From: Clostridia bacterium
GTDB taxonomy: Bacteria > Bacillota > Clostridia > Oscillospirales > CAG-272
Assembly: GCA_017463125.1 (NCBI GenBank)
Contig: JAFTPV010000003.1
Span: forward strand, 1 to 64,000
DNA: 64,000 nucleotides
Reading direction: 5' to 3'
The position numbers and the translations under genes were made by a program. Under the pieces are notes generated by a model. It saw only the letters and a list, made by a program, of their open reading frames with translations. It searched no databases and was not told the DNA's origin. Of the stretch, positions 39,622 to 48,103 are shown piece by piece. The stretch's first letter is position 1; the number at the start of each line of letters is the position of its first letter.

Positions 39622-41331
39622 TTATTGCAATTCAGCTGTTGTGAAGTTTTCTGTATAAACAATTGTTGAAGCACAAGCGGGATTTACAGTGAATTGAATA
39701 GCGGCAACAGGAACATCCGTAGGAGTAGCACTGCTGGTCAAAACGTTATTAGTTCCGTTTGTATAAAGATTAATCGCTCCGGTAGACCATTCGTATTCAA
39801 TCTTAAATTCAATCGGCTGACCGGGGATATTATTTATATTATTCGCTGACCTAAATGTAGTATCAAAAAGTCTGATAAAGCGACGTGTATCATCGTATTT
39901 ATAGCAATAAATTGACACGCTGTAAAGCACATTTCCGTCAGCATCAAGGAAGTTAATATAATTCATATGCTGTCCCAAAGCAATTTCGTCATACTTTATA
40001 TTAAGAGTAGCAACAGCCTTGGTAGGATCTGCGTCACCGCTCTTGTCTTCGAGCTGAATAGTATAGCTTGCCGAGCTGATAACCGTGTGACCGGTAACTG
40101 TGTGCTCTGCACCGTTGTTTACAAACGAGGTGCTTGCTGTTCCATCGTCGGCGTAAGTAGTAACCTTCCACAAGTCAATACCCTCTGCATAAGGTGTTAC
40201 GGTATTTGCTTCGGATGCGGTGTCTACTACGAGAGAAGTGCTTTCACCGTTGAGAGTGCCGCCGTCAATACAAACGTATGCAAGACTAGAGAGAAGATAC
40301 TTATCGGTATTGTAAGAGAATACCTCTTGAGCAGCTATACCGTAGTTTAGAAGCGCATTATATAGCTTTGCCTTAGATTCGCTGGGTGAGGTGGTATAAA
40401 GCATTTCCCAGCAATATTCTGCGACGCTATACGTTACCATATTGTCATAAGTAACATCTGTTCCTACTATGTGAGGAACTGCATAGATCGTGTCACCTAC
40501 CGCCTTTGCGGGTATGCCGAAGGTTTTGTATACGGGATACGCGGGGTTGGGAGTATATTCTCTCGTGTCCAGAGCTGCTTTGTATACAGTAGCGGAAGCA
40601 TTTTTGGTAGGATCCTCATTATAAAGAAGAACCTCAAGCTCCTGACCTTCTTCGAGATATGTATTGTTTACCGCATAGTAAAGATATACGTTATCCTCAT
40701 AACTAACGCTCTTAGAAACGATTTTAGGAGATTTGTCAATATTGTTAAAAGCGGCATTTGTTGACACTACGTTATTTACAGTAAGGGTGTATTCGATGTC
40801 CTCAAGGAGAGGAGTTATTCTCACGTCGGTTACGGGCGTCGTTGTCGTCTCAAAGTTTGCAAGCGACTTAGATTCAAGTGTCGATGTTTTTGTATCTGTT
40901 TTGCAAGTATATACAAAGGTACCTGCTGCAAGGTCTACATCAAAAACTAAATTCATAGTGTATCCGGGTCTGTTATTCATACTACCGTTATCAAATCTAG
41001 CTTTATCTGCTCCGCACGCTCTGATTCTGTATCTGTTACCGGCAACAGCCTGAGTGTTGTCATAATCTTGCCCTTCTAAATAGAACGTGGTTAAAGCATT
41101 GCCATCTGCATCAAGTAAATCTATTTGGTGCATAATTCCAACAGCAACCTTACTGTAGTTAATAGTAAAATCAACTGTTACGGTGTTTACGGTTTGGTCA
41201 TCGGTGTCTATGGCAGTTGCATGTCTGGTTACGGTCTCGTTATCCGCAGCTACAGCCGCAATGCCAAAAGCTGAGCCGATAATAAGTGCGAGAGATAGGA
41301 TAAATACAAGAATTTTAGTTTGTTTTTTCAT
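39622..41331 (-). CDS. Secreted protein with two copies of a beta-rich repeat domain
   Basis: A 569-residue exported protein from ATG 41331 (AAAGGAAA upstream). The signal peptide (1-29) ends at AVAAD. Two copies of a domain also present three times in the neighbouring lipoprotein lie at about 35-200 and 435-569; each has the core HxIDLLDADGN or YINFLDADGN, then a YxYDxx loop and an RxRI strand. The middle (about 205-345) contains YSVAEYCWEML and LYNALLNYGIAAQEVF, a motif seen in other exported clostridial proteins. There is no wall anchor. A ligand-binding role on a glycan is plausible but inferred. Confidence 0.75.
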   Translation of the reverse strand: MKKQTKILVFILSLALIIGSAFGIAAVAADNETVTRHATAIDTDDQTVNTVTVDFTINYSKVAVGIMHQIDLLDADGNALTTFYLEGQDYDNTQAVAGNRYRIRACGADKARFDNGSMNNRPGYTMNLVFDVDLAAGTFVYTCKTDTKTSTLESKSLANFETTTTPVTDVRITPLLEDIEYTLTVNNVVSTNAAFNNIDKSPKIVSKSVSYEDNVYLYYAVNNTYLEEGQELEVLLYNEDPTKNASATVYKAALDTREYTPNPAYPVYKTFGIPAKAVGDTIYAVPHIVGTDVTYDNMVTYSVAEYCWEMLYTTSPSESKAKLYNALLNYGIAAQEVFSYNTDKYLLSSLAYVCIDGGTLNGESTSLVVDTASEANTVTPYAEGIDLWKVTTYADDGTASTSFVNNGAEHTVTGHTVISSASYTIQLEDKSGDADPTKAVATLNIKYDEIALGQHMNYINFLDADGNVLYSVSIYCYKYDDTRRFIRLFDTTFRSANNINNIPGQPIEFKIEYEWSTGAINLYTNGTNNVLTSSATPTDVPVAAIQFTVNPACASTIVYTENFTTAELQ

Positions 41332-41356
41332 TTTGTTGTTTCCTTTCTTTCCTTTT

Positions 41357-41485
41357 TTAATTTTTTTCGGGGGTCCAATCGCCCCAGCTTCCCTCTCCAC
41401 CGTAGGGTGATGACGTTGCGATAACGTCTGCGTCTTGGAGCAGGATTATCTCAAGCTCCGTTTTTTCGTAATTTTGCTTTTTCAT
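41357..41485 (-). CDS. 42-residue peptide encoded between two exported-protein genes
   Basis: A small frame with a near-ideal GAGGAGG site 5 bases before ATG 41485 ends at TAA 41357. Its 42 residues run from a basic start (MKKQNYEKTELEIILLQDAD) to an acidic, Gly/Trp-rich tail (GGEGSWGDW). It fits exactly between the stop of the large lipoprotein gene (start 41505) and the ribosome-binding site of the secreted protein, leaving no dead space, so it is almost certainly translated. It has no signal peptide or cysteine. I know of similar Tyr-Glu-x-x-Glu-Leu small peptides near exported clostridial proteins, but no function. Confidence 0.72.
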   Translation of the reverse strand: MKKQNYEKTELEIILLQDADVIATSSPYGGEGSWGDWTPEKN

Positions 41486-41504
41486 TTTTCCTCCTCATTA
41501 TATA

Positions 41505-44500
41505 TTATTTTTTGTTTAGTTCAAGCTGTGTGAAATCCATCTCATAGACGGCATCAGCGCTTAAAGGAGTTACGCGCAGCTTTACGGGCGCCTTACCCGT
41601 CAGCGTGTTACCCTCGTAGCCTGAAATATCTATTGCCGAGCCAGCAGTACCGTTACACGTTACGGTGAGGGTCAGGTCTGTAAAGTTAAATTCCAAGAGG
41701 AATACTACGTCTCTTTGCGGCTTGTTGCCAAGGCCACCGCCAATAAGCGCCATATATCCGTCGGAATTCTTACCGCTTATTCTTATTCGGTATTTATCCG
41801 AAAGAGCGCTTTGGGAGCCGTCATAAAGATTAGCAAAGAGATATACCGTATTTATAACGTTTCCATCCGCATCAAGAAGCTCTATACTGTGAAGAGCCTC
41901 TTGCCTCAAGAGAGACGAGTAATTTACGGTGAAGCCTATGAGCGCGGTATTCGCACTCTCGCCTTCGGGGGTGACGTCTGTAAGATCAAACGTCAGAGTT
42001 TTATTCGAGGTATCGTCCTCCGAGGGATTTTCTTCCTCATCGGGAGGCTGCTCCGCATTTACATAGGTAGCATCGGCAGTCACAATATCAACGCTATACG
42101 CTACCTCATCGAGTAGTGCCTCAAAGGCAACAGAAGCTATCGGGGTATCCGTCGCATTTTTATCAAAGGTGTGCTCCGCGAGATTACCGTTTGTATAAAC
42201 CTTCATAGCTCCGCTCGTCCAGTTATACTCGATGCGGAAGGTAATATCCATACCTAGCTTGTTACCGACATTCGCTCCCGTTAGGTAGCCGACTCCGTCA
42301 GCAAAGGCTCTTATTCGGTATCTCTCCGTTGCTGTTGACTGGGAGTCGTCATAATCATGACAGTAAATGAAAATACTGTTGATTACATTTCCGGCACTGT
42401 CGAGGAACGAGAGCTTATTCATATTCTGACCGCCCGCAACTTTACTGTAATTTACCTTAAATTCGGTGGTAAGAAGGTTTGCGCCCTCGTCTACGGTCGT
42501 AACCGCCTTTGTCACAGTTTCCTGACGGACGGGAATCTCAGGTGTCGTGCCTGCCCTGCCTGTCGCAATATTTTCCGCCTTAACATTGGAATATGTAAAC
42601 TTTGAGTAAGCGTCAAGGTTAGTGAATACCACCTTTGCTACCGGAACTTTAGAAGCCTCTTCTACAAACGTTTTCGTAACTTCTTTTCCGTTGGTGATAA
42701 CCTTTATCTCGCCGGTTGCAAAGCAATACTCAATCCTGATAGATATATCCTGCTCCATCTTATTACCGACGTTAGCACCTGACATATAGCCGTATCCGTC
42801 CTTGAAGATTCTTATACGGTATCTCGCGTTACCCACGAGTGCTTTATCGTAATCGTGACAGTATACGGTGTATTCGCTGAGGACGTTATCCTCGGCATCA
42901 AAGAAGGATATCTTGGCAAGATGAGCACCGCCTGTTGCCTCGGTGAAATTAAGTGTTGCCTCAAACACGGAGGTGTCAAGCTCCTCGTCTGACGTATCAA
43001 GGGGAATGGCAGTATCCACCTTCGTACCCTCGGGAACAATGCCCCACGTGGAATTAGGGTCATCGACATTCATCCATTTAGGATCAGCGAGGATCATCGG
43101 CTTATATTCACCCATTGTCTGATAAGAACGAAGATTATCAAGAAGCAGAGTGAAGGACTTTCCGCCCATTACGTAGATTTCTGTCAAAGCAAATGAGTTT
43201 TCAGGCTCACCGACAGTTCCGTCTATTGGCTTATTGTAGTAATTATTACTTACAGCAACAGGCTTGCCGTTAAGATACAGGACTGTTCTTATAGTATCGT
43301 GATCCCCTGCGTACTGAACTATTCTCATTCTATACCAGGTATCTTTTTGCAGCGTTACGTCAAGGTCGCTTATAATGGACTTATCGTTTTCCTGGTTTGT
43401 AACCTCTATCAGCCTTATCTCACCAGATATATTCTGAATTGATAATATATACGCGGGGGACAGCATAATACGGGCAACGTAAGTGGTATCTATCTCATCA
43501 ATATAGAAATCACCCTCGAAAATAAACATATTAGCCATAGGCATAGCGCTAACGTTATTTATTTGGATAACGTCTCCGCCGTCGTTGTTTGAATCAAAGC
43601 GAAGAACATTCCTGCTGCCGTCAAGGCTTTCGTGCTCTATAACTGTAAGCCCATCACCGCTGGAGCCTAGGAAGTAAACGACGTCTGTGGGAGCGCTGCC
43701 CACGCTGTCATTCTCAAAGTCTAACGGAAGAGGCTCCTCGTAATCATCCTTAATTATCTCTCCCATTCCGGCTAAGATGTTCATAAGACGGAAACGGTCG
43801 CTCGTCGTATATCTTGGAACCAGGTATTCTGAAATATCAAGAGATTTGAAAATATGCTCAACGAGAGCACAAATTATTGTTCCGGTTCCGTTAAGATCTC
43901 CTTCAACCTGATTACGTACGCAAACGTTGACACCCTCGGAAACCGGTGTTGAATATTTAGGAAGATAGGAGAACGATCCGTCGTCCTTACGGAAGGTAAT
44001 ACTCTTATCAATAGTTCCTTGGATTGCCTTCGGCGCAAGAGCGCGAATCTTGGCTATTACCTCATCGGCACGAGCCTCTCTTTCGGAGGTTTCACCAGGA
44101 GAATACTCCCTGATATTTTTTATTATGTAGCCTACGCAGGACCAAACGTTATATATATCAACAGCCGCCGAACATTCCTCATTAGATGATAGCGAAATAA
44201 GAGTGCTTTCGAGCATCTTATCAACGTTTGGAAGAGGAGCCTTTGCCTGATTATAGAAATAAGCTATCTTATGTAATCCGTTTGTACCATAGTAATTTAC
44301 AGCCGTGTGCCAAAGGCCGTTCTCTTTATTCTGAGCACCGTTTAGCTTCTCTATGGTTATACCGACAAAATCAATTCCCTGCGATTTGCCATAGGAGCGC
44401 ATCTCACCTATCAAGGACTGAAGGATACTTCCATAATCATACGCTCCCGTTTTGAAATCCATTGAATCAAGATATTCTCTGAATTTCAACTCGCTGCTGA

Positions 44501-45644
44501 ATTTTTCCGGAACGGAGGACACCGCTATCACCTTGGAAACCGCCGATGGCGCGCTGCTACCGGAAAGTTTTGAAAGAAGGCTTGCGGCAGATGTCCCGGA
44601 TCCGGGGTACGGGTACTTCGTTTTCACTCCAAAGGCGTTCAGCATAATCGTAGCGGAGCTTAAATCTCTGGCTCTTCTGGTATCGTTTACACTATCGCCC
44701 CACTGAGGATGATAAAAATATCCGTCCTCCGCTTGCATATTATATACGAAATTCACTATTTGCTCCCGCATCCAATCAGGGATAACGTCAGCGAATCCAC
44801 AGCCAAGATCGTCAAGCATTCCCGAAGTTTCTATAAAGCCAAGAGCGGAATAGGTGCTCTCGATATCCGCGCTGAAGCCCTGAGTATTTCGGGCGCTGTT
44901 TGAATGATAGAAGCCGCCTGATATGGGGTCGTAGAGATTGGCTATCCACGAAATAACGTCATCACTGTAAATTTTATAAAGATTTTTCAGTGCCCCCACT
45001 ACCTCGCTACCAAGCTCGCCGCCGATCTCCTGCTCAATATTTGACCATTTTTCAGCGGCTATAGCATTATCGCGCTCATCCACGTATTCATTCAGAGAAA
45101 ATACACTGGTATACGTATGCTTTTCTTCAAGGGTCAGCGATGAGCCCTGCATATAATTTTCTATAAAATACTCTACCGCTATATCGCCTACGTAATCGTT
45201 ATTATAAACGATGGCAACTGAGTTGCCCTCAGAGTATATAGCGTATGCAGCAATATCGGAATCCATCTCGCTGATTCCCTCGGATTCGGCGTATTCTTCA
45301 ATCCTGTTTTTCAGTATTTCATTTGCCGTTCCTGTCACCACCCTGTTAGTGTCACCGACTACAATCTCTCTATCGGCGATCTCCTTTTTATCGGTAAACA
45401 TCGACGGTGCCTTTGGGCATTTAGAAGCCAGCTCGTCGTAAATGGCCCAAATAGAAGTCCCTTTGGACGCATCCATTTGCGTTCCGAAGATCACATTGGG
45501 AACGTAGACGGAGCTGTATATAACATCGGTGCTTGTAGTGTCATTATTACCGTCTTGATTTTCCCGATCATTTACGGTACAGGAAAACAGAAGAGCGCTC
45601 ATAATTAATATCACAAGCAAAACGGCTGTTCTTTTTAATTTCAT
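41505..45644 (-). CDS. Large multidomain lipoprotein: helical toroid, ConA-like and three repeat domains
   Basis: A 1379-residue lipoprotein from ATG 45644 (AGGAGAT upstream). The lipobox LLFSC lipidates Cys22. Residues about 45-185 form an alpha/beta region. About 200-625 is an all-helical toroid homologous to the adjacent 413-residue protein (GGFYHSNS, ADIESTYSALGFIETSGM, IPDWMREQIVNF, DGYFYHPQWG, GLWHTAVNYYGTNGLHKI). About 640-842 resembles a concanavalin/LamG sandwich. Three repeat domains follow at about 885-1020, 1042-1190 and 1215-1379. The overall form suggests a glycan-degrading surface enzyme. Catalytic residues cannot be named. It is downstream of the toroid gene and upstream of the 42-residue peptide. 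Confidence 0.78.
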   Translation of the reverse strand: MKLKRTAVLLVILIMSALLFSCTVNDRENQDGNNDTTSTDVIYSSVYVPNVIFGTQMDASKGTSIWAIYDELASKCPKAPSMFTDKKEIADREIVVGDTNRVVTGTANEILKNRIEEYAESEGISEMDSDIAAYAIYSEGNSVAIVYNNDYVGDIAVEYFIENYMQGSSLTLEEKHTYTSVFSLNEYVDERDNAIAAEKWSNIEQEIGGELGSEVVGALKNLYKIYSDDVISWIANLYDPISGGFYHSNSARNTQGFSADIESTYSALGFIETSGMLDDLGCGFADVIPDWMREQIVNFVYNMQAEDGYFYHPQWGDSVNDTRRARDLSSATIMLNAFGVKTKYPYPGSGTSAASLLSKLSGSSAPSAVSKVIAVSSVPEKFSSELKFREYLDSMDFKTGAYDYGSILQSLIGEMRSYGKSQGIDFVGITIEKLNGAQNKENGLWHTAVNYYGTNGLHKIAYFYNQAKAPLPNVDKMLESTLISLSSNEECSAAVDIYNVWSCVGYIIKNIREYSPGETSEREARADEVIAKIRALAPKAIQGTIDKSITFRKDDGSFSYLPKYSTPVSEGVNVCVRNQVEGDLNGTGTIICALVEHIFKSLDISEYLVPRYTTSDRFRLMNILAGMGEIIKDDYEEPLPLDFENDSVGSAPTDVVYFLGSSGDGLTVIEHESLDGSRNVLRFDSNNDGGDVIQINNVSAMPMANMFIFEGDFYIDEIDTTYVARIMLSPAYILSIQNISGEIRLIEVTNQENDKSIISDLDVTLQKDTWYRMRIVQYAGDHDTIRTVLYLNGKPVAVSNNYYNKPIDGTVGEPENSFALTEIYVMGGKSFTLLLDNLRSYQTMGEYKPMILADPKWMNVDDPNSTWGIVPEGTKVDTAIPLDTSDEELDTSVFEATLNFTEATGGAHLAKISFFDAEDNVLSEYTVYCHDYDKALVGNARYRIRIFKDGYGYMSGANVGNKMEQDISIRIEYCFATGEIKVITNGKEVTKTFVEEASKVPVAKVVFTNLDAYSKFTYSNVKAENIATGRAGTTPEIPVRQETVTKAVTTVDEGANLLTTEFKVNYSKVAGGQNMNKLSFLDSAGNVINSIFIYCHDYDDSQSTATERYRIRAFADGVGYLTGANVGNKLGMDITFRIEYNWTSGAMKVYTNGNLAEHTFDKNATDTPIASVAFEALLDEVAYSVDIVTADATYVNAEQPPDEEENPSEDDTSNKTLTFDLTDVTPEGESANTALIGFTVNYSSLLRQEALHSIELLDADGNVINTVYLFANLYDGSQSALSDKYRIRISGKNSDGYMALIGGGLGNKPQRDVVFLLEFNFTDLTLTVTCNGTAGSAIDISGYEGNTLTGKAPVKLRVTPLSADAVYEMDFTQLELNKK

Positions 45645-45743
45645 TATATCAATCTCCTTTCTGTCACCTAACGGCGACCGTACAAAATTCAATACGTGAA
45701 AAGTGCGTCACTTAAAATCAGATGTTACCGCTATCTCCTCGTA

Positions 45744-46985
45744 TCATCGTTTTTTCTCAAGAGCCGAAAGATAAGCCTCAAGCTCCGCTGACGCAAAAAG
45801 CGGAACGGTGTATTCGGTAATTCCAAGAGCGGTATAAATACTGTTTATTACCGCAACGCTTCCGCAAAGCGCTCCGTTTATATCTCCCTCTGCGGTTCCG
45901 GGAACGGCTACCGGTGCCTCCTGGGCTGTGGGAGTTGAGGTTTCTCTCAAATAAGAAATACCACCGTCATTTTTCTTAAATGGAATTATTTTTTCTTTAG
46001 TTCGATTTATACCGTCTGCCGCAAAGGCGTATATTTTATCGGTGAAATTCTTTTTATCCTCCTCAGTTGCATACCGCTCCTTGTTTTTTCTCAATTCGCC
46101 GATTGCATGCCAAGGATTGTATACGTCAACGGTAGCATTGGGTGCCTTGTCTGAAAGTATTATATCTATCGCGCTATCAAGCGCTTCGTCAAGATACGGT
46201 ATTTTTCTTCCTTCTGAATTATATATCCAAGATATTTTATGGAGTCCGTTCAGCCCATAGTAGCTCACCTCTCTATGCCAGAGTCCATTATCGGCTCTCT
46301 GGTGCTTATCGAGCCAGTCCATAGTGATTGTCATAAAATCAACACCGAGCATTCTGCCAAACGCACGTATTTCACCGCGCTGCGAAAGCATTTCACTGCC
46401 CGCATTGTAGGAGCGGTTGCATATATCAAGACTCTCTATGTACTCAAGATAATTTTTCTCGCTTCTGAAGCGCTCGGGAGCGTTATTTATATCATAATTT
46501 TTAGAATTTGCCGAAGAAGAGATGGGTATTACGTATTTAGGCTTTGCTCCAACCGAATCAAGCAGACGCATTGCCGTATCAACGTCACGGGATTTTCTGA
46601 GATTTGACACATCGGTGCCCCACTGGGGATGATAAAAATAGCCGTCGGGAGCCTGCAAGGAATTAACAAATGTGGCAACGCTCTTCTTAAGCCAATCGGG
46701 AATTATCTCGCTGTAAGGCACACCGCCGCTCATGCCGGACGAGGTAATAAAGTCAAGCGCCCCTATGGTGCTTTCAATATCGGGAAGAAAGCCGTCCGTT
46801 TTTTGCCCGCTTGCCGAGTGATACCAGCCTCCGACCTCGTGATCATATAAAGATGCCATCCATTCTATCATTTTTTGATCATATACATCGTAAAGAGCTT
46901 TTATCGAATCGCTAAGCTCTGAACCTACCTTTTCCTCAAGTCTTTTCCATAAAGGAAGTCTTTCCTTATCCTCGCATCTATACAT
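45744..46985 (-). CDS. Cytosolic helical-toroid protein, putative glycan-active enzyme
   Basis: A 413-residue protein with no signal peptide, homologous over its whole length to the toroid domain of the next gene (GGWYHSAS, LPDIESTIGALDFITSSGMS, IPDWLKKSVATFVNSLQA, DGYFYHPQWGTD, GLWHREVSYYGLNGLHKI). Shared aromatic and His residues in the repeated DGYFYHP and GLWH segments could line an active site. The fold resembles alpha/alpha-toroid lyases and glycosidases, but the family is unknown to me. It is the first gene of the leftward operon, divergent from an AraC regulator. Confidence 0.72.
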   Translation of the reverse strand: MYRCEDKERLPLWKRLEEKVGSELSDSIKALYDVYDQKMIEWMASLYDHEVGGWYHSASGQKTDGFLPDIESTIGALDFITSSGMSGGVPYSEIIPDWLKKSVATFVNSLQAPDGYFYHPQWGTDVSNLRKSRDVDTAMRLLDSVGAKPKYVIPISSSANSKNYDINNAPERFRSEKNYLEYIESLDICNRSYNAGSEMLSQRGEIRAFGRMLGVDFMTITMDWLDKHQRADNGLWHREVSYYGLNGLHKISWIYNSEGRKIPYLDEALDSAIDIILSDKAPNATVDVYNPWHAIGELRKNKERYATEEDKKNFTDKIYAFAADGINRTKEKIIPFKKNDGGISYLRETSTPTAQEAPVAVPGTAEGDINGALCGSVAVINSIYTALGITEYTVPLFASAELEAYLSALEKKR

Positions 46986-47046
46986 TTACAGGGTTCTCCT
47001 TTCGGACTTAATTAGGTCGCTGATAGCATAGCAATAGGAATATTAC

Positions 47047-47098
47047 GGATATATAGGTTAATTTATCCAAAAAAGACATTATTTTCCTCGATATATCC
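47047..47098. repeat. Long-range inverted repeat upstream of araC-type gene
   Basis: GGATATAT (47047-47054) and ATATATCC (47091-47098) are perfect inverted copies 36 bp apart, with centres 44 bp apart (about four helical turns). The right copy abuts the regulator's -35. It is a candidate operator pair for the divergent AraC-type regulator. Confidence 0.45.
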
Positions 47099-47127
47099 TT
47101 GACTTTGCCTAAAACTACTGCTATAAT
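47099..47127 (+). promoter_or_regulatory. Promoter of the AraC-type regulator
   Basis: -35 TTGACT (47099-47104) and -10 TATAAT (47122-47127) are 17 bp apart. I see no clear promoter for the leftward operon in 46986-47098. Confidence 0.75.
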
Positions 47128-47208
47128 TATTATACACGATTGCCCCGATGTTTTTCAATCAACCAAGAGGACAATGTTTATTTCAAATGTCCGAATAGGA
47201 AAGATATT

Positions 47209-48018
47209 ATGTATTCAAATTTTACCAAAAATGAAAAAATAGATTTTATAAATTATGAAATGACGGTAAATCTCTCCGGAAAACAAACAAAGGTCTTTCT
47301 TCAAAGAGGTTTTTTCAACCACAACGTTCCGCTAAAGGATTATCCCTCGCCTTATTCCGTTCCGACTCTTCATTTGCACAATTATCCGGAGATACATCTC
47401 TTTATGGGCGAAGGTATAAATCTCACCGTCGGAGGAGAGTCATTTGTTCCCGAGCCGGGACGTGTGCTTATAGTGCCGGGAGGTGTTTATCACTCACTCG
47501 ATATACCGTCAAGCGCCCTGCACTGTGCTTTTCAGATAGATATTCCGTCAACCAAAATGAAGTTCATCTCTCTCCCGATAGAGCTTCTGACAAAATTCAT
47601 CAAAGAGATACAGCGCGCAAAGGCTACATCCGATTACTCCGGGCTTGAAAAGTATATTTCATTTATAGGCGCTCATTTCATTGACACATCGGCTGTTAAG
47701 GTAAAAAAGACGGATGACTATGCCTTTGTAATCTTGGAGTTTATGTCGCTCTACTATAACCTCGATATACACCTCTCTGACCTTGCCCAAAGGCTGCACG
47801 TTTCAGAAAAGCAAACGGCGCGCCTCGTTCTGAAATACACGGGTAAAACCTTCAACGAGGAGTTGACGAGATACCGCATTTCAGCAGCGGAGCAGCTTAT
47901 GATGATGAACCCCGATATGCCGATAGGAAAAATCGCTTCTCTCGTCGGGTATCAATCTCACAGCGGATTCTGGAAGGCATATAAGAGATACAAGGGCGAG
48001 AAAAGCATATCGGAATAA
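47209..48018 (+). CDS. AraC family transcriptional regulator with cupin sensor
   Basis: A 269-residue regulator from ATG 47209 (AGGAAAG upstream). The N-terminal cupin-like domain (about 45-115: LHLHNYPEIHLFMGEGINLT, then VLIVPGGVYHSL) would bind a sugar ligand. Two helix-turn-helix motifs follow (about 170-260), LSDLAQRLHVSEKQTARLVL and IGKIASLVGYQSHSGFWKAY. It is divergent from the toroid-protein operon and upstream of the oxidoreductase operon, so it is the obvious candidate to control both. A perfect terminator follows. Confidence 0.88.
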   Translation: MYSNFTKNEKIDFINYEMTVNLSGKQTKVFLQRGFFNHNVPLKDYPSPYSVPTLHLHNYPEIHLFMGEGINLTVGGESFVPEPGRVLIVPGGVYHSLDIPSSALHCAFQIDIPSTKMKFISLPIELLTKFIKEIQRAKATSDYSGLEKYISFIGAHFIDTSAVKVKKTDDYAFVILEFMSLYYNLDIHLSDLAQRLHVSEKQTARLVLKYTGKTFNEELTRYRISAAEQLMMMNPDMPIGKIASLVGYQSHSGFWKAYKRYKGEKSISE

Positions 48019-48035
48019 AAATTCTTATACAAAGT

Positions 48036-48087
48036 AAAAAGAGATATGACACGGAGGTAAGCTCGTTTCATATCTCTTTTGGTTTTT
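48036..48087. terminator. Terminator between regulator and ceramidase-like gene
   Basis: A 13-bp perfect outer stem (48037-48049 with 48068-48080) and a loop of 18 nt is followed by GGTTTTT. It lies between convergent genes. Confidence 0.8.
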
Positions 48088-48103
48088 CAATTTTAAGTAA
48101 AAT

